Numbered from the stretch's first letter, positions 9,180-17,896 are shown. The stretch is DNA of 64,000 nt from Lactobacillaceae bacterium (GCA_902834055.1 CADFHB010000001.1:1-64000), one strand, 5' to 3'. Notes: generated by a model not told the origin, from the letters alone. Program-made: numbers and translations.

Positions 9180-11489
9180 ATGATTAATTCACATTATGCT
9201 TGGCAATTTCAGCCAGTGGCGGATAAGAAGGTCTGCCATGATTTAAGCAGTCAGCTACATATTTCGCCAATCATGGCGCAGTTACTTGCTAACCGGGGCA
9301 TCAAAGAAGCTGATGCTGCCCAGGCCTTTCTTCAGCCCGACCTGCAGACGGTTCACGATCCCCACCAGTTGCATGACATGGACAAGGCGGTTGACCGGAT
9401 TGAACAGGCGATTGCCGCAAATGAAAAGATAACCGTTTACGGCGACTATGATGCTGACGGGATAACAAGCACCGCGGTCATGTACGAAGCCTTAAACGAA
9501 ATTGGGGCAAACGTTGACTACTATATTCCGGATCGCTTTAAAGATGGCTACGGGCCCAACGCGGACGCCTACCAACGCATCATTGCGGCTGGCACAAAGC
9601 TTATTATCACGGTGGACAATGGGGTCAGTGGAAAAGATGTAATCGACGCTGCAATGGCCCAGGGGGTTGATGTGGTGGTGACTGACCACCACGAGCTCCC
9701 GAAGGAACTACCAAACGCGGTTGCCATTGTCCACCCCCGTTATCCCGGAAGCAATTACCCATTTCCTGACCTATCAGGGGTGGGGGTGGCCTTTAAAGTG
9801 GCCTGGGCCCTGCAAGATGAGTTCCCGGAAGAAATGCTGGACCTTTTGGCAATCGGCGAAATTGCCGATGTTGTGAGTGTGACCGATGAAAACCGGGCCT
9901 TGATCGGGGCTGGCATCCAACTTCTGCGTCAGGGGATGCGGCCTGGTATTCACGCCCTCTTACAAGCAGCGGGGGTGAATGAAGCACAGTTGACCTCCAC
10001 CGACATTGGCTTTACGATTGCGCCCCGTCTTAATGCTCTGGGTCGTATCGCCGACGCTAATGCCGGAGTCGAACTGCTGACGACCGTTGACGAGCAAACA
10101 GGTAGCCAGCTTGCCCAACAGGTCGAAGCGGCGAACCAAAAACGACGCGAATTGGTTGATCAGATTATGGCGGAAGCCAGTGACCAGGCAGCCCATGCAC
10201 TAGATCAGCCGGTCCTTCTTCTGGTTGGTCATAACTGGCACCAAGGCGTTTTAGGCATTGTTGCAAGTCGAATCATGGACCAGACAGGGAAGCCGACCAT
10301 TATTGCCAGTGCTGATGACGGAAGTGAAGTGGCCAAGGCCTCCGGACGTAGTATCGCGGGCTTTAACCTCTTCGATGCCCTTGACCCCCACCGTGACCTC
10401 CTGACGACCTTTGGGGGCCACCCCGCTGCCTGTGGTTTGTCCTTTGAAATAGGTAAGACGGACGAGTTACGGGCGGCGTTGTTTGCCCAGGCACAAAAGC
10501 AGCAATTTGATAGTCATAAACAAATCCCGTTGGTGGTTGATGCCCAACTGCGGGCGGGGGATGTTAATGAGCAGTTGTACCAGGAAATTCAAAAGTTGGG
10601 CCCCTTTGGTCCTGGTAATGAGGAACCCGTTTTTGAATTTAACGATGTTCAGCCCAGTGACGTTCGCACGATGGGGAAGGCTAATGACCACCTTAAGTTT
10701 TCCCTGAATGGTCAAGTGACTGTTGTTGCCTTTAACCAGGGAAAACTGGCACCAATTCTCAAGGGGCAGGGTGGTCAAGTTGACCTGGTTGCGAAGCTGA
10801 GTGTTAATGAATGGCAGGGGAAACGGACAATCCAACTACTACTCACCGATATCCGTGTCCGGGGGACAGTTATCCTCGACCAGCGGACAAGCCACCTGAC
10901 CGCTAACCATTTTGGTCAAGCGGGCTTCTATGTTGTCGAAGATACCCGGTTACGGGAGAACATTGCGCCTCACGTTGGGGACGGGAAAGCCCTATCGATT
11001 GACCAGGCGGCCGCGACGGACTTTGCTGGTAAGACAGTGACGGTTGTTGACTGCCCGAAGAGCTTAGCGACCTTTACCAAGATCTTCGACAAGGATAGCG
11101 CAAGTCCAGCCCTGATTCGCCTATTACTGTTTGAAAACAACAGTGTTTATCTTGCCGGGCTCCCCACCCGGGATGATTTTGCTGCCCTTTACCGTTTCCT
11201 GGCTCGAAAGGCAAATATCCAGTGGCCAGGCCAGCGGACGGCGGTTAGTCGTTATTTAAGAATTAATGAAGTTCGATTAAATTTGATGATTAATGTGTTT
11301 TCTGAGGTAGGATTTGTTACAATTAGTAATGGTGTTTTAAACCTTGCCAAGAATACGCAAAAGGCCGATTTAAAACAAACGGACCACTATCAGGCGCAGC
11401 TTGCCCGTTACCAGGCTGAGCAGACGCTCCTTTACAGTAATGCCGGAGCGCTCGCTAAATGGGTTTTACAGTGCCTGAAGGAAGATTAA
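9180..11489 (+). CDS. recJ: Single-stranded-DNA exonuclease RecJ
   Basis: RecJ is a 5'-3' ssDNA exonuclease of recombination and mismatch/base-excision repair. The 769-residue protein has DHH-family motifs I (YGDYDADG, 87-94) and III (TDHHELP, DHH at 169-171), a DHHA1 domain with GGHPAACG at about 415-422, an OB domain, and the extra Bacillota-type C-terminal domain (about 570-769). The ATG at 9180 follows GAGGGATAGAA. apt follows 18 bp downstream, a common lactobacillar pairing. Confidence 0.95.
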   Translation: MINSHYAWQFQPVADKKVCHDLSSQLHISPIMAQLLANRGIKEADAAQAFLQPDLQTVHDPHQLHDMDKAVDRIEQAIAANEKITVYGDYDADGITSTAVMYEALNEIGANVDYYIPDRFKDGYGPNADAYQRIIAAGTKLIITVDNGVSGKDVIDAAMAQGVDVVVTDHHELPKELPNAVAIVHPRYPGSNYPFPDLSGVGVAFKVAWALQDEFPEEMLDLLAIGEIADVVSVTDENRALIGAGIQLLRQGMRPGIHALLQAAGVNEAQLTSTDIGFTIAPRLNALGRIADANAGVELLTTVDEQTGSQLAQQVEAANQKRRELVDQIMAEASDQAAHALDQPVLLLVGHNWHQGVLGIVASRIMDQTGKPTIIASADDGSEVAKASGRSIAGFNLFDALDPHRDLLTTFGGHPAACGLSFEIGKTDELRAALFAQAQKQQFDSHKQIPLVVDAQLRAGDVNEQLYQEIQKLGPFGPGNEEPVFEFNDVQPSDVRTMGKANDHLKFSLNGQVTVVAFNQGKLAPILKGQGGQVDLVAKLSVNEWQGKRTIQLLLTDIRVRGTVILDQRTSHLTANHFGQAGFYVVEDTRLRENIAPHVGDGKALSIDQAAATDFAGKTVTVVDCPKSLATFTKIFDKDSASPALIRLLLFENNSVYLAGLPTRDDFAALYRFLARKANIQWPGQRTAVSRYLRINEVRLNLMINVFSEVGFVTISNGVLNLAKNTQKADLKQTDHYQAQLARYQAEQTLLYSNAGALAKWVLQCLKED

Positions 11490-11507
11490 AGGAGACATTT
11501 TCTGGTT

Positions 11508-12026
11508 ATGACTTTAGACCTTTATAAATACGTTGCCAGTATCCCAGACTATCCAGAGAAGGGGATTATCTACCGGGATATCTTACCGTTGATGGCAAAT
11601 GGTGAAGCGTACAAGCAAGCAACTGATGAGTTGGTTAATTATGCCAAAGATAAGAACGTTGATATGGTTGTTGGCCCTGAGGCCCGTGGCTTTATCGTTG
11701 GTTGCCCAATTGCCCGTGAATTAGGTGTTGGTTTTGCACCGGCACGGAAGAAGGGGAAGTTACCCCGTAAAGCAGTCAGTGCTAGTTACACCTTGGAATA
11801 CGGTAGCGCAACCTTGCAGATGGAATACGATTCAATCAAGCCAGGACAACGGGTCCTCGTTGTCGATGATTTACTGGCCACTGGTGGGACCATTTCCGCA
11901 ACTATCAAGATGGTTGAAGAAATGGGCGGAATTGTCGTTGGCTGTGCTTTCTTAATTGAGTTGAAGGACCTTCATGGACGTGAAAAGGTTAAGGACTACG
12001 ACGTTAAGGCACTGATGGAATTTTAA
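11508..12026 (+). CDS. apt: Adenine phosphoribosyltransferase
   Basis: Apt salvages adenine to AMP using PRPP. The 172-residue protein matches family length. The PRPP-binding motif [13 protein letters not shown] is at 116-128, and the N-terminal IPDYPEKGI(I/V)(Y/F)RDI signature is clear. A ribosome binding site AAAGGAG lies upstream. It is probably cotranscribed with recJ and ends at a terminator. Confidence 0.97.
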   Translation: MTLDLYKYVASIPDYPEKGIIYRDILPLMANGEAYKQATDELVNYAKDKNVDMVVGPEARGFIVGCPIARELGVGFAPARKKGKLPRKAVSASYTLEYGSATLQMEYDSIKPGQRVLVVDDLLATGGTISATIKMVEEMGGIVVGCAFLIELKDLHGREKVKDYDVKALMEF

Positions 12027-12031
12027 AAATA

Positions 12032-12067
12032 GAGGGTGAGGCATCACAGTCACACCCTTATTTTTAT
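12032..12067 (+). terminator. Terminator after apt
   Basis: AGGGTG and CACCCT arms with a 14-nt loop are followed by TTATTTTTAT. The stem is modest. Confidence 0.55.
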
Positions 12068-12096
12068 ATCAAGGATATTTGAAAAGGAGTTTAACA

Positions 12097-12693
12097 ATGA
12101 TCTTTCTGGTTATTTTTGGCGGCCTGATGTTGATTCTCGGCGGCTTCTATTTAGCAAATTCATGGCAACGTTACCGTGAATGGAAGTCGGGGACGGTTAT
12201 CGTTGTTTTGAGTCTGATTGCCGTGATTTTCGGGACAATTAATTTGCCGGTCTTTAAGGGGCAACAGCAGGCTTCAAGTCAGTCGAGTTCTTCTAGTCAA
12301 CAAGTTAGTCAAAGTAGTTTTTCAAATGACTTCAGTACGATTAATGGCGGCCAGCAGGGGAGTTCTAACCACCAAATGGCGGTCCTGCGTCAGCTTCAAA
12401 AGGGGTATGCTAAGTTAGGAACGGTATCGTTTAACGAGGAGAATAACACTTACACGATTAAGCCAACGGCGGATAATACGGTTCAAGCGGTCAAGGCAAT
12501 CGTAAGTGACCCTAGCCAGGCTAGTCAGATGGGGTGGTCAAACCTGACCAATTCGATTAAGGAGAATTCCAGCCAGGTTTCGACTGCTTTGAATGGCGAT
12601 TACACGATTCGAATTGTTAACCCAGACAACACTGACCAGGCGGTTTATAGTGCCAAGAATGGTAAGACCACCTATAATATCGCGAATAACTAG
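12097..12693 (+). CDS. Membrane protein with Ser/Gln-rich linker, unknown function
   Basis: The 198-residue protein has two hydrophobic segments (about residues 1-19 and 32-50) separated by a short basic loop (QRYREWK). A Ser/Gln low-complexity linker follows (about 56-95), then a hydrophilic C-terminal domain of about 100 residues that is probably extracellular. ATG at 12097 follows AAAAGGAG. I do not recognise the domain. It is flanked by the apt terminator and an integrase relic, so it sits at the border between core and accessory DNA. Confidence 0.65.
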   Translation: MIFLVIFGGLMLILGGFYLANSWQRYREWKSGTVIVVLSLIAVIFGTINLPVFKGQQQASSQSSSSSQQVSQSSFSNDFSTINGGQQGSSNHQMAVLRQLQKGYAKLGTVSFNEENNTYTIKPTADNTVQAVKAIVSDPSQASQMGWSNLTNSIKENSSQVSTALNGDYTIRIVNPDNTDQAVYSAKNGKTTYNIANN

Positions 12694-12709
12694 CTAGATA
12701 CGGGATTTT

Positions 12710-12829
12710 TAAGGAGACCACTGGCTAGGTCAATTGAACGTCTACAAAAATAATACTTATGCTTATTTGATTGACGAGTAAAGAAATAAAACCGTTAAGC
12801 AAATTGTTGAGGCCCTTAAAGTCTTGTAG
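12710..12829 (+). pseudogene. Fossil C-terminus of a tyrosine recombinase (plus strand)
   Basis: One frame reads WLGQLNVYKNNTYAYLIDE, stop, RNKTVKQIVEALKVL, stop. This matches the usual end of phage/ICE integrases, LGH..N....TYAHLIDEYKNK.., including the region of the nucleophilic Tyr. Changes are LGH to LGQ, YAHL to YAYL, a one-residue deletion and one in-frame stop. There is no start or N-terminal part. The fragment lies 3' of the tRNA-Ser gene, where such elements usually insert. Family assignment is by eye. Confidence 0.5.
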
Positions 12830-12866
12830 CTCTGAGAACTAGCCAATTTCTGTACATATTTTGTCG

Positions 12867-12892
12867 GCCTGCACAAAATGCGGGCTTTTTTA
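12867..12892 (+). terminator. Terminator downstream of the integrase relic
   Basis: GCCTGC / GCGGGC stem (one G-U pair), loop ACAAAAT, then TTTTTT. Confidence 0.65.
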
Positions 12893-12938
12893 GTAGATGT
12901 GTGCAGACTTTATTTTTATGGTGTTTCTTCATACCAAA

Positions 12939-12981
12939 TAAAAAAGCACGAACCCTCGATATTAAAGGATTCATGCTTTTC
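12939..12981 (-). terminator. Terminator of tRNA-Ser
   Basis: Read on the minus strand, AAAAGCATGAATCCT pairs with AGGGTTCGTGCTTTTTT, ending in a T run. It lies 26 bp beyond the tRNA 3' end. Confidence 0.75.
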
Positions 12982-13006
12982 TGTGTTTCCACATTTTTAT
13001 ATAAAA

Positions 13007-13094
13007 GGAGAGTACAGGATTTGAACCTGCGCGCCCGCTCTACACGGGTTCGCCGGATTTCGAGTCCGGTGCATTACCACTCTGCCAACTCTCC
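13007..13094 (-). tRNA. tRNA-Ser(CGA)
   Basis: The 88-nt gene has acceptor arms GGAGAGT / ACTCTCC, the long variable arm of class II tRNAs, a T-arm with GGTTCAAATCC, and anticodon loop CTCGAAA giving anticodon CGA (reads UCG). The 3' CCA is not encoded. It stands alone in the accessory island with integrase relics on both sides. Confidence 0.95.
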
Positions 13095-13109
13095 ATCGTC
13101 AACTTCTAT

Positions 13110-13138
13110 ATTGTATCAGATAAGCCCTAAAAGGTAAA
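13110..13138 (-). promoter_or_regulatory. Promoter of tRNA-Ser
   Basis: On the minus strand, TTTACC (13133-13138), 17-bp spacer and TACAAT (13110-13115) lie 16 bp upstream of the mature tRNA 5' end. The integrase relic begins directly next to the -35. Confidence 0.75.
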
Positions 13139-13450
13139 GTGGTCTCCTGGAATTCCTTCCTAACAGCATTCCATGATTTATTGATTGTAATTGTTTGTTG
13201 ATATTTTCAAATATCAGTAATTGGACCTCTTATAGTCGTATACCAGTGAAAATAGCTGTCAGAATTATGTAATGGCCGGTAAAGCATGAACTGAAGTGAG
13301 TAGTATCCAACCGGTTGGTTAAAGCTTTAATTCCTTTTAAGTTAAAAAGCTCAACTTGCTTAATCTTTTTTTGCTTGAAGTCAGTACAGCATCTTGAATG
13401 TAATTTTTGAACAAGTAATCGCCTAAAATAGCCGGCCTAGTACAAGTATA
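13139..13450 (-). pseudogene. Decayed tyrosine recombinase (phage/ICE integrase) fragment
   Basis: Across two frameshifts and one in-frame stop, the minus strand reads recognisable integrase pieces: NYIQDAVLT, then IKQVELFNLKGIKALTNRLD, HYIILTAIFTGIRL, stop, EVQ, and finally INKSWNAVRKEFQETT. The TGIR segment carries the first catalytic Arg of tyrosine recombinases, and INKSWN is typical of lactobacillar phage integrases. The catalytic C-terminus and N-terminal arm domain are missing. It abuts the tRNA-Ser promoter, i.e. the 5' side of the tRNA. The gene is not functional. Confidence 0.65.
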
Positions 13451-13758
13451 GATAAAGCCGTTAATCTATTACACCGTTGGAATCTCTAGCCAAAAACACC
13501 CAGCTGATTTAATGTTTTAAATGGTTTTGAATTATTAGTGTATGTCAAAATACCACCTTCAAAAAACAAAAAACCTGAGACCTATGTAAATACACAGAAC
13601 TGAGGCTTTGCTAGTCCAACACCTACTCTAAGGGTCCTTTAGACTTGATCTATACAATTTATTATCACAGATAATAACGTGGGCGTTAATTGCTATTATT
13701 TATTTGGTTTATAATTTTCAATCTCTGCACCAGCAGAGATGGGCTTCTCTAGTTACTG
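13451..13758. other. AT-rich intergenic stretch
   Basis: This stretch contains no convincing reading frame. It may hold further eroded integrase sequence above 13450, but no frame stays open. A minus-strand terminator for the DUF5067-like gene lies at 13559-13605. Confidence 0.5.
13559..13605 (-). terminator. Terminator of the DUF5067-like operon
   Basis: On the minus strand, CCTCAGTTCTGTGT pairs with ACATAGGTCTCAGG (two mismatches), followed by TTTTTTGTTTTTT. Confidence 0.65.
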
Positions 13759-13759
13759 A

Positions 13760-14668
13760 TTAATGTCCATAGATTGCATTAACTTTAGATTGCATATTAG
13801 GGCCTTGTTGTCCTGTTGAGCTATTGACAGCCCACTCAGTAAGTTCACCTTCTCCATTGTCACCAACGAGCATGTCATAGTTGGAGTCTCCATCATTAAC
13901 GTTTTGGTGATGAAAACTATGACCATCAATCACAACCTTGCTGTTATCATCTTTATTGCTGCTTTTTGAAGAATCATCTGAACTTTCAGCAGTGTTGGCC
14001 ATTCTACTGGTGCTATTAGAACCAGTAGCTACCTGCTTATTACCATTGGTGGATGCAGATCCCTCATCCTTAGGAGTTGCTTTTGCCTTGAACTTATAAG
14101 TGTGTTTTCCGATTAGCTGGCCAGCGTCGTCTTTGGCCTTTAGAACAACGGGACGCTTACCACTCTTAAGTACCGCAATAAATTCACCCTTTTCATGACC
14201 ACCTTTGTTGATTTCTTGATTCATTTCATCATCTAATGAATCACTAACGTCAACAACATCACTATCAAGTTGGTTTTGTGTGTTTTTATCAGGCTGATAA
14301 GCGCTGAAAGTCTGCATCCAAGCGTCCTCCGCTGACATGTCTTTAGCGGACTTATTATAAACGGTGTAATCAAAAATTATACATTTTTTACCGTCATCAT
14401 TTTCACCAAGAGAAACGTTTGTAATTTTGATAGTATACTTAGGCAGTTTAGCAATATGACCATCAAAACTCCCCTTTGGCTTTGAAATATCGGTAATTTT
14501 ATCGGTGTTATTATTAGTACTACTTATCGATTTTGAAGAAGAGCTGGTGCCGTCAAATATAGCAGTAATTACAATTCCGCTGATTCCAATAACGAACGCG
14601 TCAATAATTACCCATCCCCAAAATTGCTTATACCAGGGAACAACGTTTTTATACCTATCTGATCGCAT
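13760..14668 (-). CDS. Membrane-anchored DUF5067-like lipoprotein-type protein
   Basis: The 302-residue protein has a basic N-terminus, one membrane helix at about 18-38 (WGWVIIDAFVIGISGIVI), a Ser/Thr/Asn linker, and an extracellular beta-rich domain (about 70-195). The pattern I read as DUF5067-like is YTIKITNVSLG, IIFDYTVYNKS, DAWMQTFSAYQ. A Ser/Lys/Asn-rich linker and a short C-terminal segment follow. The start ATG follows AAGGTGAG. Function is unknown. The gene is AT-richer than its surroundings, lies next to integrase relics and follows the membrane protein gene by 11 bp, suggesting an acquired two-gene operon. Confidence 0.7.
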   Translation of the reverse strand: MRSDRYKNVVPWYKQFWGWVIIDAFVIGISGIVITAIFDGTSSSSKSISSTNNNTDKITDISKPKGSFDGHIAKLPKYTIKITNVSLGENDDGKKCIIFDYTVYNKSAKDMSAEDAWMQTFSAYQPDKNTQNQLDSDVVDVSDSLDDEMNQEINKGGHEKGEFIAVLKSGKRPVVLKAKDDAGQLIGKHTYKFKAKATPKDEGSASTNGNKQVATGSNSTSRMANTAESSDDSSKSSNKDDNSKVVIDGHSFHHQNVNDGDSNYDMLVGDNGEGELTEWAVNSSTGQQGPNMQSKVNAIYGH

Positions 14669-14679
14669 TACAGCTCACC

Positions 14680-15036
14680 TTACTTCTTGCTGTCTTCTAG
14701 TTTATGCCAGGCAAAAAATACAATTCCGATAATAAAAGCTAACCATGACCAGATGATTAAATCTTTGTAGATGCCTGCATTAATTAGGCCAAGGATCCAA
14801 GCAATCAAGAGCATAATTAAAGATGCAATGTCAGGGCCAAAATTGTCTTTACCACGTGTAGCAATATAAACGATTCCGGAAGCGAGATATAAAATTTCAA
14901 CAATAAGTCCTGCGGTACCAGCATGGCCACCAGAATTAATAAATGCTTCGCTCATACCAGCCATAACAGATTGAATAGAAATGAAAAATGCAACAACAAT
15001 CATAATGATTCCCACAACTAGTTTTGTTGTTTTCAA
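14680..15036 (-). CDS. Small four-helix membrane protein, unknown function
   Basis: The 118-residue protein has four hydrophobic segments (about 5-25, 40-58, 68-88, 92-110) and a charged C-terminus (HKLEDSKK). A TTG start at 15036 is supported by GAGGAGG with 7-nt spacing; no ATG lies nearby. It is the first gene of the pair with the DUF5067-like protein. The two products could act together at the membrane, but this is inference from spacing only. Confidence 0.7.
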   Translation of the reverse strand: MKTTKLVVGIIMIVVAFFISIQSVMAGMSEAFINSGGHAGTAGLIVEILYLASGIVYIATRGKDNFGPDIASLIMLLIAWILGLINAGIYKDLIIWSWLAFIIGIVFFAWHKLEDSKK

Positions 15037-15258
15037 GAGAAGACCTCCTCTAAATATTCAGCTTTTAACGTCTTCAGCATTTGGACAATGTAAAATTAGG
15101 TTCCAAGATTATTTCAGCAACATATGACCTCAATTATTCTTATAATTTAAGTATAAATGAGTACACTCGTAATACCTAGGAAATTCGGAAAATCATATAC
15201 GGATACGAATATTGACGCTGTTCGCAAAGCTTCTCGTACATATCGCAAAAGCAATGAT
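15037..15258. other. Divergent intergenic region
   Basis: This AT-rich region lies between the minus-strand DUF5067 operon and plus-strand rnhA. It holds no reading frame and no visible copy of the tRNA-Ser 3' end that would mark the other boundary of an island. Confidence 0.5.
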
Positions 15259-15288
15259 TTGATATAAACCGTTCGACCTCTGTATAAT
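15259..15288 (+). promoter_or_regulatory. Promoter of rnhA-mvaS
   Basis: TTGATA (15259-15264), 18-bp spacer, TATAAT (15283-15288), 50 bp before the start codon. Confidence 0.75.
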
Positions 15289-15338
15289 AAGCAGCGGAAT
15301 AATTAATCGTCTTAGATCAAATAAAAAGCAGGAGCATC

Positions 15339-16049
15339 ATGGCAAAAAAATATTACGTCGTAAAAAAAGGCCGCCAGCCGGGAATATACAATTCATGGCC
15401 GGCGTGTCAAAAACAAGTAAGTGGTTACGCTGGAGCAGTTTACCGGGGATTTTCGACCTTAAGTGAAGCACAGGCTTGGCTCGCAGTCCCATCAACGTCC
15501 AAACGGTCAACGCGGCGACCTGAACAGCTGCGGCTAGCGTTAGGGGACCAACAACCAGCTAATCAACCCGAAGTCTACTTGTACTCCGATGGGGGCTCAC
15601 GTAACCACGGAAATAAACTTGGTCAGCACGTCAAGCAAACTGACAAGGCGGCCTGGGCCTACCTCATTGAGGGTGCTGGTCGCCGGCTCACTGGGACTGG
15701 TGGTGAGTGGGGGAGTACCAACAACCGGATGGAGCTACTGGGGCTGATCAATGCCTTAAACAGGCTCCTTGAACTTGGCTGGCAGGATAAAAAAATTGCG
15801 GCAACTCTTGACTCACACTACGTCTTGGACCCGATCATGAAGGGGTGGTTAAACGGTTGGCGACGGCGTAACTGGCGGACCTCAACGGGTAAACCGGTCG
15901 CCAACCAGCAACTGTGGCAGGAAATTTTAATCCTGTTACCGCGCTTCTCCGCATTGCACTTTACCTGGACCAAGGGGCACGCCAATAATTCTGGTAATAA
16001 CACGGTTGATGAATTACTAAACAAAACGATGGATAAAATGGGGGAATAG
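15339..16049 (+). CDS. rnhA: Ribonuclease HI with viroplasmin-like N-terminal domain
   Basis: The enzyme cleaves the RNA strand of RNA-DNA hybrids. The 236-residue protein has the hybrid-binding viroplasmin-like domain at 1-50 (YYVVKKGRQPGIYNSWPACQ) as in eukaryotic RNase H1, then a linker and the catalytic domain at about 78-236. The DEDD residues are Asp84 (YSDGGS), Glu132 (NRMELL), Asp158 (TLDSHY) and Asp224 (TVDELL); His214 lies in KGHANN. mvaS starts 5 bp after the stop, so the two are cotranscribed. Confidence 0.93.
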   Translation: MAKKYYVVKKGRQPGIYNSWPACQKQVSGYAGAVYRGFSTLSEAQAWLAVPSTSKRSTRRPEQLRLALGDQQPANQPEVYLYSDGGSRNHGNKLGQHVKQTDKAAWAYLIEGAGRRLTGTGGEWGSTNNRMELLGLINALNRLLELGWQDKKIAATLDSHYVLDPIMKGWLNGWRRRNWRTSTGKPVANQQLWQEILILLPRFSALHFTWTKGHANNSGNNTVDELLNKTMDKMGE

Positions 16050-16053
16050 CAGT

Positions 16054-17211
16054 ATGAAGATTGGAATTGACCAGATGGCTTTTGCCACGACAAACGATTA
16101 TATTGACCTCCGCGAACTAGCCAAAGTTCGGGGTGTTGATCCGAATAAGTACACAATTGGAATTGGCCAAGACCAGCAGGCCGTTGTTCCACCCACCCAA
16201 GACATCGTTACGCTGGGGGCCGCCGCTGCTCAGAAGCTTATGACTAAGCAGGTTATTGATCACCTATCGACAATCATCGTCGCCACTGAGTCGGGTGTTG
16301 ACAACTCTAAGGCAAGTGCGATTAATATCAAAGAATTACTGGGCCTCAACGACTATGTCCGCGCAGTTGAACTAAAGGAAGCCTGTTACGCGGGAACGGC
16401 GGGAATTCAATTTGCCCGCGGCCTGGTAGCATTACATCCCCAAGAGACGGTGCTAATCATTGCCGCCGATATCGCCCGCTACGGTTTGCAAACGGCGGGC
16501 GAGGTTACCCAGGGGGCAGGTGCCGTTTCCATGCTGATTAGTGCCAACCCCCACATTTTGGCAATTGAACCGACAAGCGTGAACCTGACAAAAGACGTGA
16601 TGGACTTCTGGCGTCCCCTCTATGCCACTGAGGCAATGGTGGATGGTAAATACTCAACCAACGTTTACGTTGACTTCTTCAAACAGGTATTTACCCGTTA
16701 TCAAATGATGACTGGCCACCAGCTCGCTGATTTTGCGGGCCTGCTTTTCCACCTGCCATTCACTAAGATGGGTAAGAAGGCCCTGGAAGGGGTCCTGGGT
16801 GACCGGCAGGATCCAGTGGCAACTCGGTTGCGCACGGCGCTTACCGCCAGTCAATTGTACTGCCGCCAGGTCGGCAACCTATACACCGGTTCACTCTACC
16901 TCGCCCTCCTTTCGTTCCTGCAAAATGGGCAGGTCAAGGCTGGTGACCGGTTGGGCATGTTTAGTTACGGTTCCGGTGCCGAAGGTGAGTTTTACACGGG
17001 AATCGTTCAGCCGCACTTCTTGGACTATACTAATGATGTCCAAGCAATGCTTCAAAAGCGCCACCAGGTCTCAATTGCGGAATATGAGGACATGTTTAAC
17101 CACCAGCTGGGGATGGATGAGCAGGATGTGGAATTTGACCTCGGCAATGACCATGCCCCCTTTGTTCTCGCGGGGCAGCAAAATCATCAGCGGATTTACA
17201 AACAACAATAA
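16054..17211 (+). CDS. mvaS: Hydroxymethylglutaryl-CoA synthase, mevalonate pathway
   Basis: MvaS condenses acetyl-CoA with acetoacetyl-CoA to HMG-CoA, an early step toward isopentenyl diphosphate; UppS in this window is a downstream user. The 385-residue protein matches bacterial MvaS length. The catalytic Cys111 sits in KEACYAGTAG, and Glu79 (ATES) matches the known general acid/base. ATG at 16054 is 5 bp after rnhA. No other mevalonate gene is in the window. Confidence 0.95.
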   Translation: MKIGIDQMAFATTNDYIDLRELAKVRGVDPNKYTIGIGQDQQAVVPPTQDIVTLGAAAAQKLMTKQVIDHLSTIIVATESGVDNSKASAINIKELLGLNDYVRAVELKEACYAGTAGIQFARGLVALHPQETVLIIAADIARYGLQTAGEVTQGAGAVSMLISANPHILAIEPTSVNLTKDVMDFWRPLYATEAMVDGKYSTNVYVDFFKQVFTRYQMMTGHQLADFAGLLFHLPFTKMGKKALEGVLGDRQDPVATRLRTALTASQLYCRQVGNLYTGSLYLALLSFLQNGQVKAGDRLGMFSYGSGAEGEFYTGIVQPHFLDYTNDVQAMLQKRHQVSIAEYEDMFNHQLGMDEQDVEFDLGNDHAPFVLAGQQNHQRIYKQQ

Positions 17212-17212
17212 T

Positions 17213-17258
17213 AAAAAGGGGCGCCAGCACTCGTATCTTCGAGTCCTGACGCCTTTGT
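17213..17258. terminator. Bidirectional terminator between mvaS and lexA
   Basis: GGCGCCAGCACTCG pairs with CGAGTCCTGACGCC around TATCTT, with flanking A and T tracts. The genes are convergent. Confidence 0.75.
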
Positions 17259-17269
17259 TAGCTAAGTAG

Positions 17270-17896
17270 TTAAAAAATATTGTCGCGGAAGAGACCGACA
17301 ACCTTTCCCAGGATCTTAACGTTCTTGAGAAAAATCGGGTCCATGGTATCATTTTCGGGTTGGAGACGGAAACGATTCTTTTCCTTAAAGAATCGCTTGC
17401 AGGTGGCCTCATTATCATCGTTCATTGCGATGACAATGTCACCGTTCTTGGCGGTAGACTGTTTACGGACGATTACTTGGTCACCGTTTAAAATGCCGGC
17501 CTTGATCATACTGGTTCCCCGAATCGTTAACATGAACAAGTCGTTGTTGTCCTGGATAGAAGGTGGAATGGGGAAAAAGTCCGTGGCGTCTTCTACGGCA
17601 AGAATTGGTTGCCCCGCCGTAACCACCCCTAACAGGGGAATTTTTGTCTGGCGTGGCTTTACCCCCAAGAGGTCCAGCCCTTTTGGCGTGATTTCCAGTG
17701 CCCGTGGCTTAGCAGGGTCCTTTTCCAAAAAGCCCCCTTCAATTAGACGGTTAATATGACCGTGGACGGTTGAAGTTGATGAAAGGCCGACCGCACTACA
17801 GATTTCACGAACGGTTGGCGGGTAGCCGTGGTCAGTGACCTGCTTGTGAATAAAACTTAGAACAGCCATTTGTTTATTTTTTGCCGGTTTTGCCAT
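17270..17896 (-). CDS. lexA: LexA repressor, SOS regulon
   Basis: LexA represses DNA-damage genes and self-cleaves when RecA is activated. The 208-residue protein has an N-terminal winged helix-turn-helix (about 1-70), the cleavage site Ala94-Gly95 (VVTAGQP), and the Ser129 (GTSM) and Lys167 (TCKR) dyad. The start ATG is preceded by GAGGTG. An SOS box sits 58 bp upstream, so autoregulation is expected. Confidence 0.97.
   Translation of the reverse strand: MAKPAKNKQMAVLSFIHKQVTDHGYPPTVREICSAVGLSSTSTVHGHINRLIEGGFLEKDPAKPRALEITPKGLDLLGVKPRQTKIPLLGVVTAGQPILAVEDATDFFPIPPSIQDNNDLFMLTIRGTSMIKAGILNGDQVIVRKQSTAKNGDIVIAMNDDNEATCKRFFKEKNRFRLQPENDTMDPIFLKNVKILGKVVGLFRDNIF

Noticed and set aside
12901..13137. 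78-aa plus-strand reading frame
   Set aside because: It runs through the antisense of tRNA-Ser and its terminator and has no ribosome binding site.
13007..15338. Complete genomic island bounded by tRNA-Ser direct repeats
   Set aside because: No second copy of the tRNA-Ser 3' end was seen on the far side, so boundaries cannot be claimed.
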